Origin: Allodiplogaster sudhausi
Lineage: Eukaryota > Nematoda > Chromadorea > Rhabditida > Diplogasteridae
Reading direction: 5' to 3'
NCBI GenBank assembly: GCA_945643635.1
Contig: CALZFC010000019.1
Coordinates: 285,001 to 349,000, forward strand
Length of the DNA stretch: 64,000 nt
Positions 17,056-29,100 of this stretch are shown piece after piece. The notes under the pieces are model-generated. The model saw nothing but the letters and a program-made list of their open reading frames with translations, made no database searches and was not told the DNA's origin. Positions within the stretch are counted from its first letter, which is position 1. Each line of letters begins with the position of its first letter. Both the position numbers and the translations under genes were made by a program.

Positions 17056-18419
17056 CTCCCTTCCTTTACCTCATTGCCACACTCACTCAGCAGTTTGAGA
17101 TTTTCTGCGCTGCTCACTCCATTTTAGCCTTCTCATGTAGTGAACGCGGAAGCAGAAATGACAAGAGTATTGAAGAGAGTGAGTGAGAGAGAGACAGAGA
17201 GTGAGAAAGAGAGACAGAGAGTGAGAGAGAGAGAGAGGAAGACATGGAATGAGAGAAAGCAAAGAGAAGTGATAGGGAGCCATTGTTGAAGAAGGAGAAA
17301 GGATAAAGCGGCAGCATCGGTGTTACTCTCTTGTGTTCCGGGAAGGGAGTGCCCACGGGGTATTGGCCGAATCTTTCCAAAGATTCCGTGTTCTCTCTCG
17401 ACTGGGAAGTGTTCGTTCCCTCAGGGAGTCGTTCTGGGAGCACCCGAGTATCTCCATTCTAGATCCACCCTCACCACCTCTGGTTCTTAATCCCACGTTA
17501 GAATATATGTAGTGTTAATCCTTCTTCCTTGAGATCTGACGTGGAAGCATTCTGCGAAAACATTTTGTTGTTCCGGAAATATTTTCTGCTATGAATAATT
17601 TCTGACTATTACCATCCTCACGTGATTTGGATTATTCTTTTGAATGAGACTGATGAACTTCATGCGAATCATCGTATTCTCCTAAAAAGAGCTTAATAGA
17701 GAAGAAAGGGATTTTAATTCGCTTGCATCTCACTGAGAGAGAAATGCGGAATGATGAGATTAAACTGAATTCTATGCTCCTTTGTGTTTTAAAAGATGTG
17801 AAATACTTTTCATCATAACCCCTCTGGACTCGAAGAAGTTCCCTATTTGGATGGATGTATGCGTCTTCATTCGGTCCATTGCAAAAGTCAATGGAAACGT
17901 GAGAGGTTGAGATAGATAAAGATGTCTGTTTTGAGGTCCGGTGAAGATGAAGGATAATCTGTGTATCTTGGTAGACTTACAGTAGTCCACATATTCTCCG
18001 TTTTTGTTTTCACAACTCAAGAAGTGAACGACTAGAAGCTAGTGCTATAAAGCGTATGTATGCAAATACATAAAACATGCCTAATCCTTTGCTGTTTTTT
18101 ACACTTGTCCAAGGCAGTCTCCCCCTTACATTAGTACCGTGTGCCTCAGTTCCCTAGTATATAGACACGAATTCTCTGGATACAAAACAAGACACTTTTG
18201 GCAGGAAAAGGTCACGACAGCGCAGTGAATCTCTGCAACTTTGGTAGTTCTGAGGCAGGCTGAGAGAACGATGTCCAGGCTTCAAGGAATAGAGAGGAAA
18301 CTCGTTTAAGAGAGAGAGAGAGAGGGAGAGAGAGAGAGAGAGAGTGAAAGTGAAATAGAGAGAGAGAGCGAGAGAGAAAGAGAGAGAGAGAGAGAGTGAA
18401 AGTTAAATAGAGAGAGAGC

Positions 18420-18459
<40 letters not shown>

Positions 18460-20650
18460 GTTGGGCTAGCCAGACCACGCCGGCCACTGTTCGGAGTCTA
18501 ATCTAAGAATACGGGGTGTCTCTGGTCACTACGTGATTTGGAGTTCTCTTATGCCTTTTCTTCATCCTGAATCTTCCTCTTCCTTGTCATCTCGATAAAC
18601 ACACAGTCATTCCGTCTGCTATCTCTCTTTTTGTTTCCTTGCTCGGATGACATTCAACGTCTCTTCTCTTCGTGACTTGTGGAATTTCCTTGGAATGTTC
18701 TGAAACGTAAACTTTGCCCGTCTCGGTTACATTCTTTTTCACTTTTCACCTTCTCAAGATTACCAGATACAGCGTGCTTATTCTCTTCTTCTTCGGCTTT
18801 TAAATTCTTGAGAGAGGGTGAGGGATAGAGCGTATAAATAGTGGGAGAAGAGAAGAGACGCAGGTGCTGACAGAGAGAAGGGAGCAACATTTCTTTCTCT
18901 TGGCGTTCGAAAGAGATCAGCTGACAGGGCAAAGGCTAAGAAAGAGAGAGAAGAGGACACCTTGCCAAGCGTCTTCTGTCCTTTCCCCTGCCCTCAAATC
19001 AATTCATCATCCCCTTTGACTATCACTCCGGATAACCATGGTGTCCTTCGCTTCTTGGCCCCGTTCATCTCATGTTTCATTTCTAGTCGTGGACTTGTCC
19101 CTTGTAGAGTAAGTCAATTATTTGTGCTGAGGTAACAAACGAGGAGGAGAAATACAAAGAGAGAGAGAGGAGAGAAAGAGAGAGGATATGAGTTCTCTCG
19201 AATGATTAAGAGAGAAACGGAAGCTTGACGTATGAACTTCATTTTCGGTGCTTTCCACTCCTCACGATCTTCGAGCTTCACATCCTTCCCGTTCTTTCTT
19301 CCAACTTCCCTTAGAGGTGTCTGGAATGAGTGAAGAAGCGACGGAGCGAGGTGATAGAATGAAAGAGACAAAAGCTTTCGTAACAATGAATATAACGAAA
19401 CAGGTGAAGTAGGGGATAGACAGGGCGAGAGAGAGAGAAGGATAAAGAGCGGGAGCGAGATAAAGAGTGAGTGAGAGAGATAGAGGAGAAATGGCAAAAG
19501 TTGTTCCTGGATGTTAAGATATGACAAAGCGAAAGAGTAGCATAAACGACATGTACATACATACATATGGAGAGGATTCTGGGTTTTCCTGATTGTCACT
19601 TGAGAGTGGCCGTCTTCCTGGAGAGCCTCAAGCATATCCCTCCCCCTCTTTCCTTCTTCATTCTTCTGCCCCTCCAGTGCAATGCATCGCCTTTGCCTGC
19701 CATCTGCAGACCCAGCAACACATGTTTCTACAATTCATCCGTTTCCCCTTTCAATCTTCTTCTATTTCTCTTGTTCTCTCTCCTTTTCATCTTTCTCCGT
19801 ATTTATTCGGCCCTGCGCGATATCCTGAGATTGGCAGAAAACGGAGAACAGCACAGATAGCGGCATTGAACTTGTCATCTCAACCGTTCTCGCGTTCTCC
19901 CCTCTATTCCGTTCTCAGCCCTACCCTCTTCGCTCTCTCTCTCTCACTCTCTCTCTCTCACTCTCTCTCTCTCACTCTCTCTCTCTCACTCTCTCTATAT
20001 CTTCATTCTCTATCTGCCCGTTCTTGTTCTCTCGGCATTCGTTCTTCATTCTCCTTTCTACTATTCCATTTTTGCATGCCGTGTCTCCATTCTTCGAGTG
20101 GAGACAAAAGGAACTCCCTTGAACATTATTTCGGCCGACTTCTTGTTCTCTGTTTTGAATATTTGTGCAGTTGGCCCATAATAATAAAGTAGTCTTTCTG
20201 CTATTGGATGTTCACGTCATGGGTGGAAATGAGCCGGAATCAATTCAGGAAAGTCACCAGATTACGAATGCAATTTCCACCCTCCTTGATATGCAGATTC
20301 ATAGATTCATAGATGATGAATATGAAGAGTGCGGCCGACTTCCCACTCGTGGTTGTCGTTCTTCTTTGCATTTCCTTCCCTTCCAGTCAACACCGGAATC
20401 TTCATAAGAACTCCCCGATGTCTCGTTCCATCTCTTCCATTTCCCTGTGAGACTCTTCCATCTCTCTCCCCACTTTATCTTCTCCTTATCTTCCATTCTT
20501 GCTCCAGTTATGATCAGCATGAGCTGTTCGCGTTCCCCGCGCTCTTTTATCGCCTACCAGGAAACATATATTACCAAGCTTTATTATCTTTATCTCTCAT
20601 CTTCCCAAGCTCCATTTGCTATATCTCTCCATTGCTGCTTCTTTTTCCTT
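16837..20650 (+). CDS. Multi-exon plus-strand gene, unidentified; exon map incomplete
   Basis: The start at 16837 reads MDCETCNSDDVEATDSQSEV with a donor at 16909. Further plausible plus-strand exons are: QQFEIFCAAHSILAF (about 17090-17130); SLVFREGSAHGVLAESF (about 17310-17450); ITPLDSKKFPIWMDVCVF to a GTGAGA donor at about 17900; SPLTITPDNHGVLRFLAPF to a GTAAGT donor at about 19108; VQCIAFACHLQTQQHMFLQF (about 19680); LAHNNKVVFLLLDVHVMGG through NAISTLLDMQIHRFIDDEY (20169-20350); VNTGIFIRTPRC (about 20386); and YDQHELFAFPALFYRLPG (about 20512). Not every junction fits in phase, and the minus strand is partly open, so the model is provisional. TPDNHGVLRFL faintly recalls VPS35L-like proteins, but the order of the other exons does not convince me. 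Confidence 0.4.
18308..18456 (+). repeat. (GA)n tract with GTGAAAGT interruptions
   Basis: A GA-rich array in which blocks of GAGAGA alternate with near-identical spacers AGTGAAAGT(G/T)AAATAGAG and GCGAGAGAAAG. This indicates a duplicated higher-order unit of about 60 bp rather than a simple microsatellite. It lies in a presumed intron of the unidentified plus-strand gene. Confidence 0.85.
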
Positions 20651-20992
20651 TAATATCGCTAACCATAAGTCCATCTCCCTCTCTCATTGTTTTCTTCTCG
20701 TAATGTTATATCTGCTCTCTCTCTCTCTTTCTCTCTCGCTTTCTCTCCCTCTAACTTTTCCTTCCTTTCCTACCAAGAATCTGCCCTAAGGGCGTTCGTT
20801 TTTCTCTCTCCGCTCTCGTTTTGAAGCATAAATGCTGGCACTAAAATTCAGTTGCCGCAAGTGTGCTGCAAGCTTCAAGTAAATTTCTGAACATGGTGGA
20901 GAGGGGGGGGGGGGAGAAGGCAGTCCAGTTGACCTTTCCCTCTTTCTCTCCCTATTTCTCTCTTTCTCTCTCTCTCCCTCCCTCTGTTTAGA

Positions 20993-21454
20993 ATGGGGAA
21001 TTCTGAATCGCAAGAAGCCCTGGCTGGAACTGGAGGAGCGTCGTCGTCTTTATATCGCTCTGATTCCACTGCCTCCTCTGGAAAGAGAGTTGTAATTCGG
21101 AAGTTCTCCCAGTCACCTCCAAGGAGATCCGGCAGCTTTCGGTTCGTTTATCTTTCTTTTATATCAAGCAGCAAACTTCGTAAAACTGAAAAAATTAATC
21201 TATCAAGTTATTGTTTATTGCATCGTTATTCCCAAATCCAATGAGGCGAGACGAAGTGAAATTCCTTGGCGGATTGCTGTGGAGCCACGCGGAGCGCCAT
21301 TGCTTCAAGAGTTTTCAGCAGAAAAAAAGAAAGGGAAAAGGGGACTGGAGAGGCCCCCGGGGAACTCATTCAAGAGGCACACGCCTACATAGCAGGCATA
21401 CAAATATCTCCTTTTGCTCATCTTCAACAAAATTCCCTCTCACTTGTTTCACAT

Positions 21455-21501
<47 letters not shown>

Positions 21502-21502
21502 A

Positions 21503-21534
<32 letters not shown>

Positions 21535-22580
21535 TGCTCTCTCTCTTGCTCTCTCTTGCCCTCTTAGCCCCACATTTGCCCTGTCTTGGTCAAATTGCCC
21601 AGATGAAGTTGACGTGTTCGAAGATGTAGTGTTGAAGGAGAAGCGGAGAAGCGAGTGGCATGACGAGTGGGATCGGGAATGGGATGAGCGGCAGCGGACT
21701 CCCTCTCGGCCCCTCCGCCGCCCTCCGACGGTCCAAGACTTGCCGCATCAGAGACAGGTACGTGTCCTCCTTCATTCTATCCCTCTCTTCACTCTCTCCT
21801 CTCTCTCTCTCATTCTCGTATTTCCTCTGCATCTCTGCATTCCGAATAACAATGCCTATCTCACACTCTTTTCTTTAACCTGCTTCTTCAATCTCTTGAA
21901 GCGTGCATCAATATAAAAATGATGTCCGCTTCAGGAGCATTGGGAATAATAGACTTGTTTGTAGATGCAATGTTTTCTTTCGTTAGAATAAAAAGATGAA
22001 TAATGAAAGGGGTACAAAACAGATCGCAACGCCGCATCGTTTGCGTGGTGACAGGACTGACTGTGCATCAGAAGGCACTCCTCTCACGAAAGTGGAATCG
22101 AATGGATAAGGTTTGCTCATCTTAAGATGCACTATTATTCTTCCCTGTTCTGTCTTATGAATGGTTTCCTTGTTAAAGGGTACAATCTACGAACTCGGAC
22201 GTCGAGTCTTCGAAGGAATCTTCACGGATCAATCAGCCTTTCTTATCCACATCGGCCTCAAGGATGAAATGAACTGGCGAGGATCCGTATCATTTCGAAT
22301 CCATGTTCAGGTCAGTTGGGCAATTTGGCCATTTCAATTTAGGAAACAACATAGATGTATTGTATATTGTTTGAATACTCCGAATGTGGGTGAATGCTCA
22401 TTCATTTCTGCCTGAGGGAATAAGAATGAGGAAGTCTTAGTCATTTTGTTTTTTGGCCAACAATCAGCAGGCCACCGAGTATATTAAAGAATATATGCAC
22501 TTATAGAATATGTTCATTGGTTTTAGAAATTTGCGAGTTCCTCCCTTACTCTATATCTCGCTCTCCCCTCTCTCTCTCGC

Positions 22581-22616
<36 letters not shown>

Positions 22617-22642
22617 CCTACCTCTCACTCTCTCTCTCTCGC

Positions 22643-22682
<40 letters not shown>

Positions 22683-22760
22683 CCTACCTCTCACTCTCTC
22701 TCTCTCGCCTATCTCTCTCTCTCTCTCTTGCCTACCTCTCACTCTCTCTCTCTCTCTCGC

Positions 22761-22800
<40 letters not shown>

Positions 22801-22827
22801 CCTACCTCTCACTCTCTCTCTCGCCTA

Positions 22828-22864
<37 letters not shown>

Positions 22865-23660
22865 TTGACTGCAGCGTTTTGTGTGTGCCCTGTGCGAGTG
22901 CATGCGCCGTCTGCATGATCCCTCGACAGCCTGCGACATCCTCCGTGACTTCGGTGCTGGCTATGTCCAGGTGACAATCCACTGAATATACTTTAATTCT
23001 CATTAAAAATGAATAAATCCTAGTTGTGTATGATTAAGGAGGGCGAGAAGAAGCGAGTGCCAGCCGTGTTCTTCGAGACTCTCGCGAATGCATTGAACGA
23101 CGTAGCGAAGCAGCTTCAAGAGAAGGATCATCTTCCCTTCGAGGTCAGAGAGGGAATAAACTACCTTTGTTCCTTCCCAACCACCATCAGTGTCCATTCT
23201 CCCCTTCTGCTTCAGCGAATTCGTTCTCAGTCAGCGGATGACCCGTCGGAGTCCTCTTCAGAAGGCGCACTCACTTCTCCTACGAATAGAACTCCGAATG
23301 AACAAGGATCGACTCCCTCTTCGCATACAATCAGGTTGAGTGTCATCTTCTTTCTTCTCCTTGTAAACATCCACTTTCCAGGTCATCGGCGGCATCTTCT
23401 CATCTTCCGGTCGCTAATTCTGCTCCCAGCTTCTTGAATCCGAGTTGTGAACGTCAGTCTTTCGGAATGCTTGAGAAAAAATTAACACTAAACAAATTAC
23501 TCTGCTGTTTAAAAAAATTCTCGTTTGTGCAGAGAGGAATAACGGGCAGAGCGAGCAACAGTCGTCGTCGACCCTCTGTCCAATCACGTCTGAGGTAACA
23601 CGGTAGTCTTATTGGTCATCTTCTCATCATTTCACACACCCCAATCAGTTCCATCTCTAG
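20993..23660 (+). CDS. N-myristoylation-type globin with non-canonical proximal site
   Basis: An eleven-exon model (20993-21141, 21251-21310, 21568-21761, 22055-22110, 22179-22310, 22875-22970, 23024-23143, 23216-23334, 23382-23452, 23533-23594, 23649-23660) totals 1071 nt, 356 residues. The N-terminus MGNSESQE fits an N-myristoylation signal, so membrane attachment is likely, as in several nematode globins. Residues 1-135 are an Arg/Ser-rich extension. The globin fold starts with LTVHQKALLSRKWNRMDK (helix A) and GRRVFEGIFTDQSAFL (helices B-C). The E helix has distal His195 in RIHVQRFVCAL. The position aligned with F8 is Gly224 in ILRDFGAGYVQ, so the usual heme-binding histidine is absent. 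The G-H region is VPAVFFETLANALNDVAKQL. A Ser/Thr/Pro-rich tail of about 88 residues ends in TSEFHL. The splice at 21761/22055 is the least certain. Confidence 0.82.
22558..22865 (+). repeat. Compound minisatellite in a globin intron
   Basis: Blocks of (TC)n are separated regularly by two alternating spacers, CGCCTATC and TTGCCTACCTCTCAC. The pair recurs about four to five times at spacings of roughly 48-67 bp. It lies between the exons ending at 22310 and beginning at 22875. Confidence 0.9.
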
Positions 23661-24756
23661 GCATGGATGATTCTCGCTGTGTTTGTGGCGAATCAAGTGA
23701 AGTTTGGATATGAGTTGGAACGACTTCTGCAGAATGAGATGAACAAGCTCGGACTTCCTTCTGGTAAGAAGAAGAGAGAGAAGAGAGAAGAGAGAAGAGA
23801 GAGAAGTGAGAGAAGTGAGAGTTGCATATTCATAAGAAATTGCAGGGAATAGCATGCTCCGCCGTTCCATCGCCGGCCCTCCTCCAGTTAGAGAAATTTC
23901 CTTGGGTGAAAGCTGAAAATCGTATACTCGGATTAAGCCAGATTCATCTATTCCTGTACATTTATACAAGCATATAATATACATGTTTCTAATCAATATT
24001 ATTAGCATTCTGTCTACTACGAGTACTGCTAACACGAGAGTCTTCTGAATTTAATAATGGTTATTGGTAAAACACGCATAGATGTTAATTATCCTCAGGT
24101 TATTATTACTGACACACATACATACATAGATGTTACTTGTTCTCACGCTAACTTTGTAGACAGTTAAAATTATTTCTTGTTTGATTTGATAAAATAGACA
24201 TGACTGGAGAATTGCTTGCTACAACCGTGTATGGGAATACCTGGAAGGAGCTGCAAGATGCATTTTAAAAATAGAATTATTTTCAAACTGGCTAAATTAC
24301 CTGGAACTGATTAATACAATGTGACTCAAAGGAGTGCTTATTAAGTGCTATAGACTCAAAGGAGTGCTTATTAAGTGCTATACTGGGCAGGAACGCAGAT
24401 GACCATTGTGGTACTTTTAGGCGCATAAGTACGAGTGAAGGGGGAATTAGCAAAGTTCAGCCAATGTCATTTCCCATGTACACATAAACATCGAAGTATG
24501 TAATCACATAAATTATAATTCATCTTCTAACTATTTTTGCTTCGTACTGTCTATGGCAACAGGAGAAGGGAATGGCTTCAGGCGGGCGGTAATGGATTCG
24601 CCCTGCATTCTCATATTCCCTCCGTGAGAAGGTTGCTGGCAGAGTCAGGCTGGCTATGCCTGTGAGCCTTCTTACTTCTCTTTGCTGACCCCTGGAGGTC
24701 TCCCGACTACCATGTCCTGACTTTGACTTGACTGACTTCATTCAAGATTCGATAGA
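23661..24756. other. Intergenic DNA between globin and TRPV genes
   Basis: Mostly AT-rich, without coding signal. It includes a GA-rich patch at 23771-23820 and an exact 30-bp tandem duplication at 24323-24382. The last few hundred bases presumably hold the TRPV promoter. Confidence 0.5.
24323..24382 (+). repeat. Exact 30-bp tandem duplication
   Basis: GACTCAAAGGAGTGCTTATT followed by AAGTGCTATA occurs twice head to tail, at 24323-24352 and 24353-24382, with no mismatch. Perfect identity implies a recent duplication. Confidence 0.97.
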
Positions 24757-27332
24757 ATGGGAAATCTCAACTCGGCTGAAGACAATGCCCCGAAGGTTTG
24801 CTGCATATCATTCCTATATCACATTTAATACTAAACAAAAATGAAACCAAAGGTGGGTGCGATGAGGCGACTACGGGAAGACATGAAGATGTATCGATTA
24901 GTTGATCTACATGGAGGAGGGGAGCTCATCCCGTGGATGAGGCAGGCCGTCTGCATTTCTCAAATAGCAATAGTCTAGCCCACTTTCATCATTTTAGATA
25001 CGCAGATCGATCGGGCGACCACTCCATTATTGACAGCTATCTGGAAGTCAAGGTTATCTAAAGATCTACAGGAAAGAAACCTGAACCAGCCGTGAAAATA
25101 AGCAATTGAGGTGAGCGAATTTATGTACAATCAAGGCAAAGGAAAGCTCGTCGCCGTTACCGAATTGGTCAAGTTGAGGAATAAAGTCAGCGCATTTTCT
25201 TTTTTTTTAATCAGTGGTAAAACCATTGGGAGGGAACGTGAGAGTAAGAGTGGTAGTGAGTGAGGGAAAGTGAGAGACACAGAGAGAGAAAGTGAGAGAG
25301 AAAGAGAGAGATAGAGTGAGAGAGGGATGGGGAAAACTGAATCCGAAAACAGTAAAAGGCACTTGTTAAGGAGCGAAACGCAGTTCTTGGAGCATTTCTG
25401 CGGAAGAAAGGAAAAGGAAAGAGCGGCCCGAACATCTTGGATGACTTCCAGCAGGAAGGAGAAAACGCGGGCGATCTGAAGAAGGCACTCAAACTCCTGG
25501 ATGGAGGAGGCAAGAGGGGCAAGTCTGAGTCCAAGTACAGGGAGATCTGCTGGACTATCGAGGATAGAGGTTTGCAAAGTATCAGAGACCGCAGAGCCAA
25601 GTGCCTTCCCGTTGGAGTATCGATGGGTGAGACCCTAGTCGGAGTCTGCCTCATGCATGGAACGGAACTACACAATCGACTCGTCATCAAACTGCTCGAC
25701 GCCTTCCCCAAGCTCATCAATGATATCTCTATATCTGAAGACTACTATGGTAGGCTCTTCAAAGCACTCTATCAAGATGGAACAATTAAAGAGACCTTGA
25801 GGTCTATCACCACTCCACCAAGCAATTGTCAACCAAGATGTACGCATGGTTGCCATTCTGTTAAGACGAGGAGCAGATGTCCATCAGAGGTATTCTCTCT
25901 CTTTCTTTCACATGTCTCTTCCCTCTCGCTTTCAGATGCTACGGAGCATTCTTCTGTGCGGATGACCAGAAAGCGAGTCGCTCGGACTCATTGGAACACG
26001 AATTTGTCGAGCTCTCTGCAAATACCAACTACACTGGGTATTTCCTCTTTCTATAATAGAGGGATGAATCAAGATTGAAAATGCAACGGATGAGCAGGCA
26101 CATGTACTTTGGCGAGTTCCCGCTCTCCTTCGCGGCTTGCATGAACCACCCGGACTGCCTCCGACTGCTCATTGCTCACAAGGTTCCCTTTAGCCATTCT
26201 GACCTGAAAGACCGTGACATCCTTCCAGGCCAATCCCAATGCGCAGGACACGAATGGCAATACAGTCCTCCACATGTGTGTCATTCACGGGAAATTGGTG
26301 AGTGGATAAGAAAGGGATGGGGGAGGCAGGCTGATAAGAAAGGGAGGGGGGAGGCAGGCTGATAAGAAAGGGAGGGGGGAGGCAGGCTGATAAGAAAGGG
26401 GGGGGGAGGCAGGCTGATAAGAAAGGGAGGGGGAGGCAGGCTGATAAGAAAGGGAGGGGGGAGGCAGGCTGATCCTCCGAAATTGAGGAGATCTTTCGTC
26501 TCGCAGTGGAAAAAGGAGCAAACTTGCGTATCATGAACGCGCAGAGACTCACTCCTCTCACTCTCGCAGCCAAACTGGCCAAGAAGCAGGTTCATTCCAA
26601 TTGGTACCATATCACTCTCTCTCTCTCTCTCTCTCGGTGTCAGATGTTCCTGGAGATTCTGTCGTTAGAGGCAGACACTGTATGGGAGTACGGGGCAGCC
26701 AGACAGACGGCGTTTCCACTGGCAAGAATAGACAGTATCAACGAGGAGGATGGAGAGATGAATGAAGAGAGTGCACTTTCGCTGGTCGTCTACGGGGTTC
26801 ATCAATCAGATTCTCTAATACAAATTAATCAGCGTCTTATTTTTAAACCGGAAAGAAATTAGGAGACAAGGCAACATCTCGATCTAATGGACGGCCTACT
26901 GGAGGAGCTCCTTGATTCGAAGTGGGACACCTATGTTCGGAAGAGGTGGTGCAGCAACATAGAATCATGATGAGAGATGGAAGGAAGAGATTGTTCTGCA
27001 GTTGGTTGAAGTCGTTCGTTCTCTTCTGCTTCTACTACATCTTCTTCGTCCTTGCCTACATGACACGTCCGTTCTCTCTCACAACTGAACATCTCACTGC
27101 TGGTTTCATCGGAATGGAAGGGTTCCGCTCTGCCAACCACACTCCATTTACATTTTGTTAGATTTATTCTCTTTTTCAACACCCGCTGAAAATATGGACG
27201 AAGGCCATTCCAGATGGAAACACGACGCAGTGCCATCTCATTGCCTACTCTACGCTTCCTTTCTTGCACGGCTATGTCAGTCAATGCGTCTCCGACTCTC
27301 TTTCTTTTCTTTCTCGTCTGTACTAAAATTCC

Positions 27333-27363
<31 letters not shown>

Positions 27364-28669
27364 AGTTTCGTCTCGGCTGTGAGTTGATCGTCCTGCTCTT
27401 GGTCATAATCCAGATGATCTTCGACTCCCTGGAACTCCGTCGAATCGGCCGAGTCAAATGGCTGTCCATCTATGTATCATCATGAATACACTCAATTCAC
27501 TGTCACTCCTTCTGTCCCTTCAGAAAGCCTTCCCTGCCAAGTTGTCGTACAAGTTGTCCTTCGTGTTCGTGCTCTCCCTGGTGCCCACTCGTCTTCTCTG
27601 TAATTTGACAGAGCAGATGCTCGTGGCAGACAACGTCCTCTCCACTCTCTCCGTTCTCCTCACCACCGTCCACTTTCTCTTCTATTGCCGGTCCCATCTT
27701 TGCTCTGTAATCTCGCTTGGCTAACAAAACAACATTCAGAGCAATCAAATTCGTTGGTCCCTTTGTCTTGATGGTCTACACGATTGTAGCCACGGATATT
27801 CTCCGATTTCTGTTAATCTACTCAATATTTCTTGTGGGATTTTCTCAGTGTTGGTGCTAACAGTTTTCACTTTATTTTCTTCTATATCTTAAAATCTCTG
27901 TCACTTATATACGCATTGCCACGCCCTCTCCAGCCTTCTACGTTATCTTCACTTCGTGCGAGAGAAAAGCCCGCACCGAGAGTGATTCTCTCTTCGAGAA
28001 CATCATGCAGACCCCCATCGACGCCCTCCTCCGCACCTTTATCATGACTATCGGGGAGTTCATGAATCTCTACAGACAACTGCAATCCTGTCCTGTCCAA
28101 CTCATACAGGCCATTGGCAAGGTTCGCCACCTGTTCAGGATCCACTCCTTCCCCCTAAATCGCAGGCTCTCTTTCTCATCTTCGAGCTCTGCGTGTCCAT
28201 TCTTCAGTTCAATCTGTTGATCGCTATGATGACTAGGACATACGAAGCCATCTTCTTCACTCGCAAGGAGTGGAAGAGACAGGTCAACCGTCCACTCTCT
28301 CTCTCTTCTCTCTCTCTATCTTCTCTCTCTCTCTCTTCTCTCTCTCTGTTCTCTTATTGAAGTGGGCCCAAGTGATTCTGATGCTGGAGTTGTCGGTGAG
28401 TCCAAGAGAGCGCAGGGCGCATCTTTTGTCATACTCAAGACCGACCGGAACGAATAAGAAAGCGCGTAGTTTTGTCGTCAGCAAGAAGATGCAGGTGGTT
28501 CAGTTCTCAATCGCGTCTTTCTCTTTACTCCACAATGTTGACTTCCAGGGTGAACAGCTGGAGGAGCGAGATCGAGAGAGGAAGACCTTACAACTTCAAG
28601 AAGAAAAACGAATTCTCGCAAGGAAGAAGCGACTGGTGCTTTGTTTATAGCAACCACACGTACAACTAG
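24757..28669 (+). CDS. TRPV-family cation channel (OSM-9/OCR type)
   Basis: Many exons were followed. The start at 24757 reads MGNLNSAEDNAPK with a donor after 24795, followed by LVDLHGGGELIPWMRQA, then YADRSGDHSIIDSYLEVK. Ankyrin repeats follow: GETLVGVCLMHGTELHNRL; LHQAIVNQDVRMVAILLRR; FGEFPLSFAACMNHPDCL; HMCVIHGKL; KGANLRIMNAQRLTPLTLA. The membrane part starts near 26990 with FVLFCFYYIFFVLAYMTRP. The pore turn is TIGEFMNLY. S6 is FNLLIAMMTRTYEAIF (about 28190-28255), followed by a TRP-box-like EWKRQWAQVILMLELS. The tail ends in WCFVYSNHTYN with a stop at 28667-28669. Such channels act in ciliated sensory neurons of nematodes in chemo-, osmo- and mechanosensation, usually as OSM-9/OCR heteromers. 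Which paralogue this is cannot be told without alignment. Confidence 0.9.
26305..26470 (+). repeat. 28-bp minisatellite in TRPV intron
   Basis: Six head-to-tail copies of a 27-28 bp unit, GATAAGAAAGGGAGGGGGGA plus GGCAGGCT. They differ only in the G-run length and one A/T change. The array lies between the exon ending in HMCVIHGKL and the next exon of the ankyrin region. Confidence 0.97.
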
Positions 28670-29038
28670 AGTTATAACGAAAGGAACACGAGACAGCTAG
28701 CGTGCAATATCTTTAATACAGCCAAAAATGGTGTATTTAGGATGAAGTATGGGAGAAAATCGCGAGGAATTGAGGAGGTTGAACTACGGGAGGCAACGCT
28801 GAGCAGCCACGCAAGGACTGCCGCCACTCTGCTGATTCTACGGAAGCGGACGATGTTTCCATTTCACTAATTAATTCGTACTCTTAACTCTGATAAAAAA
28901 AATCTACCTTCTGCTGCAACTACAGGGACGCTATATGGAACATTAATATTAGCGAGAGCGAGCTAATGCAAGATCTTCAAACGTACTGTGTGGGTGAATA
29001 TGAGCGAGAAAGTGAGATAGAAAATGAAGGGAGAGCGA

Positions 29039-29100
<62 letters not shown>

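Noticed and set aside
19008..19325. Minus-strand peptides MKHEMNGAKKRRTPWLSG and KNGKDVKLEDREEW suggesting a minus-strand gene
   Set aside because: Plus-strand exons with a good GTAAGT donor at about 19108 and continuity with 20169-20400 are better supported; kept only as doubt on that gene model.
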